A DNA stretch of 64,000 bases from Enterococcaceae bacterium OF42-14pH9A (GCA_027692465.1 JAQEYU010000001.1:124001-188000); one strand, 5' to 3'; positions 43,864 to 52,365 are shown, counted from the stretch's first letter. Made by a program: numbers and translations. The notes: generated by a model not told the origin, from the letters alone.

Positions 43864-43919
43864 TTGTATCAACTCACTTTCTTTGATACAATAGGCATAG
43901 CGAAATAAGCCTATTGTAT
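43864..43919 (-). promoter_or_regulatory. int leader with two mutually exclusive hairpins
   Basis: On the minus strand ATACAATAGGC / GCCTATTGTAT (11 bp, 43919-43909 with 43896-43886) competes with TTGTATCAA / TTGATACAA (43891-43883 with 43872-43864), because they share TTGTAT. The second puts the GTGAG ribosome site in its loop and ends at the start codon. Confidence 0.55.
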
Positions 43920-43937
43920 AGGGTTATTTGTCTTCAG

Positions 43938-43978
43938 CGCATCCACTAGCTTGCCGGCGGGGGGATGCGTTTTTTTTA
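43938..43978 (+). terminator. plus-strand terminator between two minus-strand genes
   Basis: CGCATCC / GGATGCG with 17-nt loop followed by eight T on the plus strand. It does not fit the minus-strand genes on either side, so it would stop rightward transcripts coming from the attachment side. Confidence 0.6.
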
Positions 43979-43987
43979 ATAATCTAT

Positions 43988-45562
43988 CTAAACTGCTTCA
44001 CTAGAAAGGATATTTCTATCTTCCTGATGAACTGGTTCATCTAGAAATATAGTTTCTGTATTGTCTTCCATCACAAGAGTTTGTTGATATTCTTCTGCAA
44101 ACATAGTCTTTGTAAATTCTGCTGTAGGATCAATCTCTTCGACTAATTTTTCTAAATCGTTCACTGTACTTCTGAAAAATTCTTTTCGGTAGTTGACTTT
44201 ATTAACACGATGATCAGAAAGACGCTTATGCAATGTATTTTCAAGATTAACAGCATCATCGCTGAAAATTAAAGCGTGTACATCAAATTTAAACGGGACA
44301 GATGCACTCCCAAGTTCATCAACGCGTTGTTGAGGTTCTAAACGTCGAGTCATACCGATTTTGAAAATGTTTTCTCCAAATGAGCCCAAGTTAGAAATTA
44401 CATATACATACCCAGCTTTACCCATTGCTAGACTTGTGACTTCTTCTTTTTTCTCGGCTACTGAATCAAGTTGACGTTGCAATTCTTTAAGATGTTCCTC
44501 TAATTGTAGAATTTTAGTCTCATCCGTTTCGGCAGCTAAGAGTTCCTTATTTCTCTCCATTTCAGCTTGATATTTAGATTCTTCTTTTTCAAGTTTCTTC
44601 TTCTCGGCAGCAAGGGCTTGCTGTTCCTCTTTTTCTTGTCTTATCTGCTCTCGAATAGCCTGTTGTTCTTCTTTTTCCTTTTGTCGTTTAATATAATACC
44701 GATATTCTATGTCGACTAATTCGATATACAAGGGTTCAATTTCAGTAATAAATCGAGTAATTGTTGGAAGGATGGAACGATTTCCTTCTGCAGCGATTGT
44801 TGTGTATTTATTGAAAATCAAACTAACTTTTTCTTTAGCCTCATTAAGTTTTTGATAACCAAGCTGAAACAGGAGTAATTGCATTTCAGCTTGCAAGCCA
44901 ATTATCATTAATTGATAAATGGCCTTATTTGCTTTTGTATTATACCTATCTTTGTATTTTTCAAGGACAGTATTAATTTCTTTTCTAGTTTCGTTTGATA
45001 GCTTGCGAAGTTCTCTTGAGTTATCTGAATGGAGAGGGAGTTTAATAATAGTATCAATTAATCCATCTGTTTCTAAATATTCGGCTGCCACGAATAATTG
45101 ATCTTCGAATGTATCATAATCGGAGCGGCTACCCGTATTGAATCTTTTATGATATTTTTTTAGCCCTACAATCTCCGATTTAAACTTACGAGCCTGCTTT
45201 AAGTAGCGATTGACTTCTTTCATTAAAGAATCTCGCTCTTCATTAAGTGATCCAATTTTATTTTCGTTTTCAGAAATAAACAATCTCAGTTCGGCAACTT
45301 CATTTTCTGCGTTAGTGATTAATGATGCAGCCTCTGTTTTTCCTTGATCAATGAGTGCTTGCCTTTTTTGGGCATTTTCAGCTTCTAAAATATCTCGGAT
45401 ATCTTTCATGACACTTTCTTTGTCAGCTAGTGCTAGACCAAGTTTATAATTGTTTGATTCCAATTCAATATTTTTTTCAGTTAAGGACTCAAGTTTAGCT
45501 TGCTCTTGAGTGATTGTTTCTCGTAACTTGGCTAATTCTTTTATTCGTTGAAAAAATCCCAT
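43988..45562 (-). CDS. DUF4041 / GIY-YIG (T5orf172-like) domain protein, prophage cargo
   Basis: 524 residues. A long N-terminal coiled coil (about 1-130), the DUF4041 region (about 140-290: YKDRYNTKANKAIYQLMIIGLQAEMQLLLFQLGY), a Glu/Lys/Gln-rich helix (about 295-375) and a C-terminal GIY-YIG-type nuclease domain starting GKAGYVYVISNLGSFGENIFKIGMTRRLEPQQRVDELGSA, with HKRLSDHRVNKVNYRKEFF as its later motif. Sits between integrase and repressor, where phages carry superinfection-exclusion or defence genes. A nuclease-based defence is inferred; no assay is implied. Confidence 0.85.
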   Translation of the reverse strand: MGFFQRIKELAKLRETITQEQAKLESLTEKNIELESNNYKLGLALADKESVMKDIRDILEAENAQKRQALIDQGKTEAASLITNAENEVAELRLFISENENKIGSLNEERDSLMKEVNRYLKQARKFKSEIVGLKKYHKRFNTGSRSDYDTFEDQLFVAAEYLETDGLIDTIIKLPLHSDNSRELRKLSNETRKEINTVLEKYKDRYNTKANKAIYQLMIIGLQAEMQLLLFQLGYQKLNEAKEKVSLIFNKYTTIAAEGNRSILPTITRFITEIEPLYIELVDIEYRYYIKRQKEKEEQQAIREQIRQEKEEQQALAAEKKKLEKEESKYQAEMERNKELLAAETDETKILQLEEHLKELQRQLDSVAEKKEEVTSLAMGKAGYVYVISNLGSFGENIFKIGMTRRLEPQQRVDELGSASVPFKFDVHALIFSDDAVNLENTLHKRLSDHRVNKVNYRKEFFRSTVNDLEKLVEEIDPTAEFTKTMFAEEYQQTLVMEDNTETIFLDEPVHQEDRNILSSEAV

Positions 45563-45589
45563 GGTGACCTCCTAGTGGTGATGATATTT

Positions 45590-45988
45590 TTATTTTCCAT
45601 ATTCTAGAAACCACTCTCGAACTTTAGGAGCTATCGATTCATCTAATTCATTATCCCGAACAAAATCCTCATAGTTGAATGCTTCCAGTTCAAAAGCGTG
45701 AATATCTACGAATTGTTTTACTAGATGTTTAATAGCAAACTCTTCTGCCTCGCACTCCATCTTTGAGTGCAGAGTAAAAGATGCTAGATATAACTCCTCA
45801 TTTCCTTGATGTTGAGCGGCATGCCCAAGTTCATGCAGAAGTGCTTTGGTCATACAGAACTCAGAATAGCTTGAATTAATTACTATTCTGTTCATGCCAG
45901 CGATGTAATGGCCTTTAGCATCCAAATTAGGATCATAGCTTATTGTCACGCCAAGCTCTTTTACAATTTCCTTAATCCGTCTGTCCAA
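45590..45988 (-). CDS. ImmA/IrrE family metallopeptidase
   Basis: 132 residues with the zinc motif LLHELGHAAQH (HExxH) and a downstream Glu in CEAEEFAIKHL. In ICEBs1 ImmA cleaves the cognate repressor ImmR on induction. Here it follows the CI-like gene by 10 bases, so it is the likely induction protease. CAATTGGACAGACGG region upstream has no strong ribosome site. Confidence 0.9.
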   Translation of the reverse strand: MDRRIKEIVKELGVTISYDPNLDAKGHYIAGMNRIVINSSYSEFCMTKALLHELGHAAQHQGNEELYLASFTLHSKMECEAEEFAIKHLVKQFVDIHAFELEAFNYEDFVRDNELDESIAPKVREWFLEYGK

Positions 45989-45998
45989 TTGGCAACAC

Positions 45999-46331
45999 CT
46001 ACTCTTTGTTTTTCAGATAAGCTTCGATAATTCCGCGGAGAATATTGCGATCATTCTCTGTCAGGGGCTTACCATTCGAAGACATGACTGTTTTCAGCAT
46101 TGCTTCTACTGGGTCTTCATCAATATTCACAGATTTTCTGATATCCGTTCTTCCAAGTAGGTAATCAGTGGATACATCAAAGAAGTCTGCTACCTTTTTG
46201 ATTTTATCTCCAGATGGAATACTTCTTCCCCAGTTTCGGATACTTCCCTGGCTTAAGTCCAATTTTCTTTCAAGCTCTGCCATGGTCATAGCGTGTTCGT
46301 TAATAAGTTGTTTCACGCGGTCTAGTAGCAT
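45999..46331 (-). CDS. CI-like phage repressor (XRE family)
   Basis: 110 residues from the ATG at 46331, with AGAAGGAG 8 nt upstream; an extension to 46538 crosses the operators and is rejected. HTH at about 5-60 (DRVKQLINEHAMTMAELERKLDLSQGSIRNWGRSIPSGDKIKKVADFFDVSTDYLLGR). It has no self-cleavage domain, consistent with inactivation by the adjacent ImmA protease. Confidence 0.92.
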   Translation of the reverse strand: MLLDRVKQLINEHAMTMAELERKLDLSQGSIRNWGRSIPSGDKIKKVADFFDVSTDYLLGRTDIRKSVNIDEDPVEAMLKTVMSSNGKPLTENDRNILRGIIEAYLKNKE

Positions 46332-46362
46332 GATAGGTTCTCCTTCTAGCCCACAAAATATA

Positions 46363-46417
46363 CAATTGCAAAATTTTACCTTATTTCGTTGACAAAACGA
46401 AAATTTTGCAATATACT
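46363..46417 (+). promoter_or_regulatory. phage rightward promoter with paired operators
   Basis: TTGACA (46389-46394), 17-nt spacer, TATACT (46412-46417): a near-consensus sigma-A promoter. ATTGCAAAATTTT (46365-46377) and AAAATTTTGCAAT (46400-46412) are perfect inverted repeats of each other, one upstream of the -35, the other within the spacer. Expected CI binding sites. Confidence 0.8.
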
Positions 46418-46533
46418 CATTTTGTAAGCGAGTTTTATACGGCACACAAAAAGCTGATAATACATTATTAAACGTCCGCCAAGACACTGATGTAATAGGT
46501 TTCTTGTGTGTTGTATTTCTTATGCTTACATTA

Positions 46534-46587
46534 TGCAATATTTTACAATTTAGGTCAACTGTTTTGTAAAATTTCTGTGTAAAATTT
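46534..46587. promoter_or_regulatory. additional operator-like sites
   Basis: TGCAATATTTTAC (46534-46546), TGTAAAATTT (46565-46574) and TGTAAAATTT (46578-46587) resemble the GTAAAATTTTGCAA half of the main operators. They lie 25-78 bases before the small membrane-protein gene. Confidence 0.45.
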
Positions 46588-46611
46588 TCTATTGATGGAG
46601 GTGATACGAAA

Positions 46612-46740
46612 ATGAATCAAAAAGAGATTGATGAAAAAGATAAGAAACTTTTAGCGGATTACATTGTACCTGGAACTGTTGCACTAATTACAACCTTAGT
46701 CGTGTTGGCTATCCTATTGCCATTTTTACTAACCAGGTGA
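46612..46740 (+). CDS. 42-residue single-helix membrane protein
   Basis: MNQKEIDEKDKKLLADYIVP then TVALITTLVVLAILLPFLLTR. Strong GGAGGTGATACGAAA site. First ORF on the rightward side of the operator region. One C-terminal transmembrane helix. Its last 32 bases overlap, antisense, the end of the next minus-strand gene. A toxin or immunity function is possible but not shown. Confidence 0.6.
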   Translation: MNQKEIDEKDKKLLADYIVPGTVALITTLVVLAILLPFLLTR

Positions 46741-47071
46741 GAAACATTGTTAGCAAGGTGGTGGCCGCAGATACAACTATTGGGGTAGCAATGCTTCTGA
46801 TTAAAAAACGCTTGATTTCTTCTTTATCAATTTCAAAGAAGTGAAGTCCTTTTGATGAAACTCTTACTGAATCATAGATTGCATTGCCTTCTGAGTCAGT
46901 GTTGGTTGCTTCCCGGAAAACAAGCTGTTTATTCATAAGTCTTTGAAGGTAATAGTTATCAAAACCATTTTCAATTTGGCTGATGGGTATCATTCTATCT
47001 GCGTAATGATCTGAGATTTTGTTTAAACGTTTGAGAAGTTTTCTTTCGTTTTTAATAGTCACATCATCCAT
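46709..47071 (-). CDS. phage winged-helix-like protein with C-terminal membrane helix
   Basis: 120 residues. N-terminal MDDVTIKNERKLLKRLNKIS followed by a YjcQ-like short wHTH region (DRMIPISQIENGFDNYYLQRLMNKQLV) and a C-terminal helix (SIATPIVVSAATTLLTMFLTWLV). Isolated minus-strand gene within the early region; 3' end overlaps the 42-residue gene. Function unknown. Confidence 0.65.
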   Translation of the reverse strand: MDDVTIKNERKLLKRLNKISDHYADRMIPISQIENGFDNYYLQRLMNKQLVFREATNTDSEGNAIYDSVRVSSKGLHFFEIDKEEIKRFLIRSIATPIVVSAATTLLTMFLTWLVKMAIG

Positions 47072-47154
47072 AAAATCAGTCCTTTGCTCTTTAGCAAAAT
47101 TATACCAGAAGGACGTTTAGTTACTAATAAATTTAGAAAGTAGGTGAAAAGGAA

Positions 47155-47391
47155 ATGTCACTAAAAGATGAAGTAAAAATTGCGTTGATCAAGAAGGGAT
47201 GGTCTCAACGAGAATTGGCCAGACAAATGAAAATCACAGCAACTTATTTGCAGGATATTCTAGTTTTTAAACGCCGACCTGTTGAGCGACTACGTCAAAT
47301 GGAAAATCTGTTAGATGTCGATTTAAGCAAATACATTCGTGAAAGCGAGGTGCGTGAAGATGCCACAGACATTAGCACTAGTAAATCTTGA
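47155..47391 (+). CDS. XRE-family DNA-binding protein (Cro-like)
   Basis: 78 residues, HTH in EVKIALIKKGWSQRELARQMKITATYLQDIL. AGTAGGTGAAAAGGAA precedes the ATG. Possible Cro counterpart of the repressor, though separated from the promoter by about 740 bases. Overlaps the next gene by 32 bases. Confidence 0.8.
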   Translation: MSLKDEVKIALIKKGWSQRELARQMKITATYLQDILVFKRRPVERLRQMENLLDVDLSKYIRESEVREDATDISTSKS

Positions 47392-47599
47392 AGACCTGCG
47401 AGTGATTCTGTCAGAGAAAGCCATTGAGAATGAAATATGGGGTTCTCAGGAGGCTGCCGAATATCTTGGCTCATCCGCTTCCACAGTCAATAAGGAAGCC
47501 GAGGCGGGGGCTATTCCGGGGGTTAAAGTCGGAAAAAATTGGAAGTTTTCATCCATCGCTCTTTACGAGTATGTGGCAAGAAAAGAATTTGATATTTAA
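47360..47599 (+). CDS. excisionase-family helix-turn-helix protein
   Basis: 79 residues from the ATG at 47360 (GAGGTGCGTGAAG upstream). MerR/AlpA-type HTH_17: EIWGSQEAAEYLGSSASTVNKEAEAGAIPGVKVGKNWKFSSIALYEYV. May be an excisionase or a DNA-bending regulator. Confidence 0.82.
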   Translation: MPQTLALVNLEDLRVILSEKAIENEIWGSQEAAEYLGSSASTVNKEAEAGAIPGVKVGKNWKFSSIALYEYVARKEFDI

Positions 47600-47612
47600 A
47601 GAGGAGAAGGAA

Positions 47613-47756
47613 ATGAAAAAAATATGGTTAGCAGCATTGGCAGAAGATCGTCAGATAAACGCTAGAAGGGTACAAGCTATTTGCTATCTGAGTTTAGCAG
47701 CTAATTTCTTAGCGGTAGCTTTGCTGATTGCAGTACTGATTAAGTACCTATTTTAG
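47613..47756 (+). CDS. 47-residue membrane protein
   Basis: MKKIWLAALAEDRQINARRV then helix ICYLSLAANFLAVALLIAVLI. GAGGAGAAGGAA precedes the ATG. Unknown function. Confidence 0.6.
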   Translation: MKKIWLAALAEDRQINARRVQAICYLSLAANFLAVALLIAVLIKYLF

Positions 47757-47770
47757 GAGGCGCGAGCTTG

Positions 47771-47824
47771 ATGATAAACAAAAAAACTGACTCGGCCGGC
47801 AAGCTCGGAGTCAGTCAAAAATAA
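47771..47824 (+). CDS. 17-residue ORF over a reverse terminator
   Basis: MINKKTDSAGKLGVSQK with GGAGG 10 nt upstream. The codons run through a hairpin that ends in a T-run on the minus strand. The peptide may be incidental. Confidence 0.25.
   Translation: MINKKTDSAGKLGVSQK
47780..47815 (-). terminator. minus-strand terminator inside the early operon
   Basis: ACTGACTC (47786-47793) / GAGTCAGT (47808-47815); read on the minus strand, the stem is followed by TTTTTTT. No minus-strand gene needs it, so it would stop antisense transcription. Confidence 0.6.
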
Positions 47825-47865
47825 TACTACATGTCCATTTTAACATGGGCAGAAGGAGAAATCTA

Positions 47866-48210
47866 ATGGACAAAATAAATGAACTAGTTAATCAACTACA
47901 AGAAGAATGCGAAAAGAAGAATGTACATCTTCTCGTATCTGTAACTTTTGAAAATGGCCTATGTCATGTGGCCAGCTGTGGTTCCGGTGCAGGTGCCTAT
48001 ATCAATTTTATGAACATCAAAAAGGCTACCGCCAAAGCAATGACCAAATCACCTTGCGATTGTGAAGCCTGTGAGCTTGCAAGAACCGAACTTGGCTTAC
48101 GTAGTAAACGGAATGCATCCAAGAAGCCGCATATCCATGTTGTAGACATGACTGGGGATGACACTGATATCGATTCTATTTTGAAAGAAATTTTCGGAGG
48201 CGACGATTAA
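47866..48210 (+). CDS. phage protein of unknown function (114 aa)
   Basis: MDKINELVNQLQEECEKKNV; contains CDCEACELARTELGL, a short cysteine cluster. AGAAGGAGAAATCTA precedes the ATG. Common type of early-region accessory gene; no function known to me. Shares one base with the next start. Confidence 0.7.
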   Translation: MDKINELVNQLQEECEKKNVHLLVSVTFENGLCHVASCGSGAGAYINFMNIKKATAKAMTKSPCDCEACELARTELGLRSKRNASKKPHIHVVDMTGDDTDIDSILKEIFGGDD

Positions 48211-48917
48211 TGGAGCAATTAGAAAATACGATTTCTAGCATGGAAGTAGCTGAAATGGTTGGGCGTCGACATGACCAGGTGCTACGCGATATCAACAAAA
48301 TCAAAGAACATTTAGCTGACCACAAAAGTGTGGTGAGTGAATTATTCATCGATTCGAACTATGAGGACAGCACTGGTAGGAAACTTCCTTGCTACTTGCT
48401 TACCAAAAAGGGATGTGAATTATACGGTACGCGAATGACTGGGGCGAAAGGAACCCAGTTCGCTGTTGCTTATATTGAACGATTTAACGAAATGGAAAAT
48501 CACATAAAAGAGCAGCAAATAAGAATCCCTTCATCTCCACAGGAAGCTCTCCGTCTGATGTTTGAATACCAAGAAGAGACTGGCCAAAGGGTTGAGGACG
48601 TAGAAAACCGTATTGTGGATCTTGAAGAAAACGTTGTACTGAGTGCTGGTGATTATGGCTACATTACTCGTCGAATCAATCAGCGCGTGGCAGAAGTTGC
48701 ACGTGGTTTTGGAAAGCTGAACAACAAACAACGTGGCGAACTCCATCGAGATATCAATGGAGGTGTGAAGAAAGTCACTGGTGTCAGTACCCGAACCCAA
48801 CTGCGCCAAAAACATTTTCAGACAGTCCTAGACTATATCACTGATTGGGAGCCTTCTACAGCTACGAAGACTATTGTACGTCAAATGTGCCTTGACCTTG
48901 GTGACGAAGATGAGTAG
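48210..48917 (+). CDS. Rha family antirepressor-like protein
   Basis: 235 residues. N-terminal Rha domain (SSMEVAEMVGRRHDQVLRDINKIKEHL..PCYLLTKKGCELYGTRMTGAKGTQFAVAYIERFNEME), then a C-terminal ORF6C-type domain (YGYITRRINQRVAEVARGFGKLNNKQRGELHRDINGGVKKVTGV). Phage regulatory protein, often an antirepressor. Confidence 0.9.
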   Translation: MEQLENTISSMEVAEMVGRRHDQVLRDINKIKEHLADHKSVVSELFIDSNYEDSTGRKLPCYLLTKKGCELYGTRMTGAKGTQFAVAYIERFNEMENHIKEQQIRIPSSPQEALRLMFEYQEETGQRVEDVENRIVDLEENVVLSAGDYGYITRRINQRVAEVARGFGKLNNKQRGELHRDINGGVKKVTGVSTRTQLRQKHFQTVLDYITDWEPSTATKTIVRQMCLDLGDEDE

Positions 48918-49047
48918 GGCAGAGGGATTAGCTCGTGGCAAGATGTTGGCCGATGAATGGTGGCGCCAACGTTCTCCAATCATCAAAGCACAGCAAAATA
49001 TCGACCGTATGAAAGCGAGGGCTAACGATGACCGAAACAGTAAATGA
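48910..49047 (+). CDS. 45-residue early protein
   Basis: MSRAEGLARGKMLADEWWRQ, basic and helical. GGTGACGAAG precedes the ATG. Overlaps Rha by 8 bases and the ERF start by 20. Function unknown. Confidence 0.5.
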   Translation: MSRAEGLARGKMLADEWWRQRSPIIKAQQNIDRMKARANDDRNSK

Positions 49048-49750
49048 TCCAAAACCAGAACTAAATCTCATGCAAAAACTTGCAGAGATCATGAATGATA
49101 TCGAACGAATTCCCAAGCGTGGCCATAATGATTTTCATAATTATGATTATGCTTTGGAAGCAGATATTAAAGACGTGGTGAGGACTGAGTTAGCTAAACG
49201 TAAAATCATGATGTTTAGCAACGAACTAAGCCGTACTACTTTGTCGGTCACAACAAAAAAGGGGGCCACAGAACAGATTGTCACGCTTGAAGTGGAATAC
49301 ACCCTGATTGATTCGGAAAGTGGCGAGACCATTAAATTTGTAGGGTATGGAGACGGGCAAGACGCAGGGGATAAAGCCGTATATAAGGCGAAAACAGGAG
49401 CCTTAAAATATGCTTTGACTTCTCTTTTCTTGATTCCTACTGGTGATGATCCTGAAAAAGAAGGGCAACCTTTGCAACCAAAATATATCAAAGATGACCA
49501 GGTTCAGTACTTACGTGATTTTATAATGAAAACAGCAAATATTGCTGGCGGGCCTGCATCAGAAATTGTTGGGGCACTTAAGCAGCAATTACGAGTGACG
49601 GTTGATTTTGAAAAGTTTGATGAGCAAACCTTTGAAGCCGCAGTTCTTATTTTGTCAGATTGGCAACGGAAATATGAGGAGCAAAACCAAGCTCGACAGA
49701 ACCAACAACCACAACAGACTCAAAACAGAATGCAATGGGGGGCAGTGTAA
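49028..49750 (+). CDS. erf: ERF family single-strand annealing protein
   Basis: 240 residues. ERF core HNDFHNYDYALEADIKDVVRTELAKRKI and the hallmark VGYGDGQDAGDKAVYKAKTGALKYALTSLF. Gln-rich C-terminal tail. Promotes annealing and recombination of phage DNA together with the SSB further on. GCGAGGGCTAACG precedes the ATG. Confidence 0.93.
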   Translation: MTETVNDPKPELNLMQKLAEIMNDIERIPKRGHNDFHNYDYALEADIKDVVRTELAKRKIMMFSNELSRTTLSVTTKKGATEQIVTLEVEYTLIDSESGETIKFVGYGDGQDAGDKAVYKAKTGALKYALTSLFLIPTGDDPEKEGQPLQPKYIKDDQVQYLRDFIMKTANIAGGPASEIVGALKQQLRVTVDFEKFDEQTFEAAVLILSDWQRKYEEQNQARQNQQPQQTQNRMQWGAV

Positions 49751-50673
49751 TGAACGAACTGATGACCTTAACTCAATTTGAAGTCCAATTCGAACCAAGC
49801 GTGATTGCGGTAAAAAACGAGGACAAACTGACTGAAATGGTGGAGAAAACGGCGGAGCATTATAAGTCACTCGTTTTTTCTGATGAAAATATTCTGGAGG
49901 CAAAACAAGCCAGAAAAGAACTTAATGATATTTCCAAAATGATTGATGACCAACGGAAGGCTGTCAAAAATGGCTATTCTGCACCGTTGAATGAATTTGA
50001 AGGCAAGATGAAGAAACTCACCGGAACTATTAAAGAAGTTTCGGACAACATTAATGCTGGTATCAAAGATTTTGATGAACGGGAACGTCAAAAACGTTCT
50101 GAGGAATTAAGCCAGAAAATCGCTGAGATTGCCGAAGCCAAGGGCGTGCCTTTTGAAATGATTCCAGTGCAGCCTAGTTGGAGTAATAAGACTGGATTTC
50201 TTGGTAAGAAGATGCTGGAGGAAATCGAATCAGCTGTCGATATCGCCTGGAAGGAATTGGAACGAATCGCTGGCGACAAGAAAGTAATCGTCTCTTATGC
50301 CACTATCAAAGGCCTAGAACCTGATAGCTGGATGGAAATGGTCGAACAAGGTCATTTTGCGGCTGAATTGATGCCTTTGATTGATAAGGCGGCCGAGGAC
50401 AAGGCAAATCGTTTAGCCAAGGAAGAACAGGAGCGTAAGGCCAAAGATGAATATGATGCCGCCATTGCTCAAATGGAATTGGAAAAGCAGGAGCAGGTCG
50501 GAGAAGTGATGATCGACCGGGAAACTGGCGAAATTGTTGATGAAGCACCTACCCAAGTTCCAGAGGTTGAAACCCAAACCGTTATTCTCCAATTAACTGG
50601 GACTATTCATCAGTTTCAGGCACTGAACCAGAAAATAGTCGAGCTTGGGATTGCTGTTAAAGAGGTGGGCTGA
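49750..50673 (+). CDS. DUF1351 protein
   Basis: 307 residues, mostly helical with long coiled coils (about 40-130 and 215-250), and the DUF1351 pattern KNGYSAPLNEFEGKMKKLTGTIKEVSDNINAGIKDFDERERQKR. Commonly paired with ERF or RecT in Firmicute phage recombination modules; probable exonuclease or recombination partner. Confidence 0.88.
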   Translation: MNELMTLTQFEVQFEPSVIAVKNEDKLTEMVEKTAEHYKSLVFSDENILEAKQARKELNDISKMIDDQRKAVKNGYSAPLNEFEGKMKKLTGTIKEVSDNINAGIKDFDERERQKRSEELSQKIAEIAEAKGVPFEMIPVQPSWSNKTGFLGKKMLEEIESAVDIAWKELERIAGDKKVIVSYATIKGLEPDSWMEMVEQGHFAAELMPLIDKAAEDKANRLAKEEQERKAKDEYDAAIAQMELEKQEQVGEVMIDRETGEIVDEAPTQVPEVETQTVILQLTGTIHQFQALNQKIVELGIAVKEVG

Positions 50674-51314
50674 TGTTTGGGACCATCATGGCCATCGATG
50701 GCAAGATGGTCAAGCTCAAGTTAGATGAAACATTGAATGCTGATTATTTAGAACTATTAGCACATGGTGGTCAAAATCATGTGGATATTCGCCTAATCGA
50801 TAACCGGGGAATTACAGGCAAGCAAAATAAGGTGGCACACGCTCTTATTAGCGATGTAGCCACCTGGTCGGGTGATTATCCGATTTTGGTCGAGCAGTAT
50901 CTCAAATACTACTTTATGGCCGAATCCGGTTATTGGTTTTCTCATGCAAGTGCCACACGGTCACAGGCGAGGGAATGGATTGATTTTTTGATTGAGTTTG
51001 TTCTGTCCAATGATGTCCCGTTGCCGAAGCGATATGAGCATTTGACTCAGAACACGAGCTGGTTTTACTACTGCCTCAAATATCGGAAGTGTTGCATTTG
51101 TGGCCAACATGCCGACGTGGCTCATGTAGAAACGGTCGGCATGGGTAGAAATCGACAAGAGATTGATCATAGTGACCATCGTTTTATGGCCCTTTGTCGG
51201 AAACATCACACCGAACAGCACACAATCGGCATTCTACTTTTTTTGAAACTTTACCAGATAATCCCAGTGTACCTGGATTATGAAGAACGAAAGAAACTGC
51301 ATATTGGCGGTTGA
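50673..51314 (+). CDS. putative HNH nuclease (HNHc_6 type)
   Basis: 213 residues. C-terminal zinc-HNH: CCICGQHADVAHVETVGMGRNRQEIDHSDHRFMALCRKHHTEQH. Frequently follows DUF1351 and may act in recombination or replication. Shares one base with the DUF1351 stop. Confidence 0.88.
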   Translation: MFGTIMAIDGKMVKLKLDETLNADYLELLAHGGQNHVDIRLIDNRGITGKQNKVAHALISDVATWSGDYPILVEQYLKYYFMAESGYWFSHASATRSQAREWIDFLIEFVLSNDVPLPKRYEHLTQNTSWFYYCLKYRKCCICGQHADVAHVETVGMGRNRQEIDHSDHRFMALCRKHHTEQHTIGILLFLKLYQIIPVYLDYEERKKLHIGG

Positions 51315-51336
51315 TATCGAGGAAGGAGAATCCTTT

Positions 51337-52365
51337 TTGGCAGACAACAAGAAATACTATTACCTCAAATTAAAAGATAATTTCTTCGACAGTGACGAAA
51401 TGGTTGTGTTAGAAAGCATGCCGGATGGCTATATTTACACCAATATACTTTTGAAGCTTTACCTAAGAAGCCTAAAGTATGATGGCCGCTTGATGTTTAA
51501 TGACCGAATTCCTTTTAACTCAACAATGTTGGCTCAAATTACTCGCTGTAGTGTTGGTGATGTCGAACGGGCAGTAAAGATATTTGAGCAGCTGAACCTT
51601 ATTGAGGTACTGGATAATGGGGCAATCTATATGCTTGAAATCCAAAATTTCATTGGAGAGTCTAGCACGGAAGCAGACCGAAAAAGAGCCCTGAGAAATA
51701 AGATTGATCAAGAGAAAAATTTTCTCCTGTTACAAAATGACCAAAAGACAAATGTCGGACAAACGTCGGGACAAATGTCCGACAAACGGGACAAGTCGTT
51801 TGTTGAAAATGCTGATAAACCAGCGTTTATAGAGGATGGCGGACAAATGTCCGACAAATGTCAACCAGAGTTAGAGATAGAGTTAGAGAAAGAGTTAGAG
51901 ATAAAGAAAGATATATTGTCGGGTAAACCCGACTACATGCCAGCAATCAAAGAAATAATTGATTATCTCAACCGAAAAACCAATTCAAACTATCGACCGA
52001 GTACAAAAGCAACACAGACCAAGATTAAGGCTAGATTAGTCGAGGGGTTCAGCATTGATGATTTTAAGCGAGTTATCGATATCAAATGTGCTGAATGGCT
52101 CAACGACGCTAATATGTCTCAATATCTTCGGCCGGAGACGTTGTTTGGTACAAAATTCGAAAGTTATAGTCAGCAAAAAGGCCCAGCTGTTAAAAAGCAA
52201 GTAACCCAGAGCTATCAGGGGTACCAGCGCCCGCAGAAAACGGAAGTGCTGACAGACTGGGAGTCACTAGCCCAATCGGCCCAACGAACGCCTGAGGAAC
52301 AAGCGGCCATGGAGGCTGAATTAGATCGTAAACTAAAGGAATTCTACAAGGAGGAACCCAAATGA
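51337..52365 (+). CDS. phage replisome organizer (DnaD-like initiation protein)
   Basis: 342 residues from a TTG at 51337, which has AAGGAG 8 nt upstream; the in-frame ATG at 51280 lies in the HNH gene without a ribosome site. N-terminal Phg_rep_org domain ([42 protein letters not shown]), a variable linker with repeated GQMSDK, and a C-terminal conserved phage domain ([41 protein letters not shown]). Recruits the host replisome to the phage origin, which may lie in the linker-coding AT-rich stretch near 51860-51920. Confidence 0.87.
   Translation: MADNKKYYYLKLKDNFFDSDEMVVLESMPDGYIYTNILLKLYLRSLKYDGRLMFNDRIPFNSTMLAQITRCSVGDVERAVKIFEQLNLIEVLDNGAIYMLEIQNFIGESSTEADRKRALRNKIDQEKNFLLLQNDQKTNVGQTSGQMSDKRDKSFVENADKPAFIEDGGQMSDKCQPELEIELEKELEIKKDILSGKPDYMPAIKEIIDYLNRKTNSNYRPSTKATQTKIKARLVEGFSIDDFKRVIDIKCAEWLNDANMSQYLRPETLFGTKFESYSQQKGPAVKKQVTQSYQGYQRPQKTEVLTDWESLAQSAQRTPEEQAAMEAELDRKLKEFYKEEPK

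Noticed and set aside
51860..51920. Tandem GAGTTAGAG-type repeats in the replisome organizer gene as phage origin iterons
   Set aside because: The units are short, encode the Glu/Leu-rich linker and may be plain coding repeats; kept only as a possibility in the gene entry.
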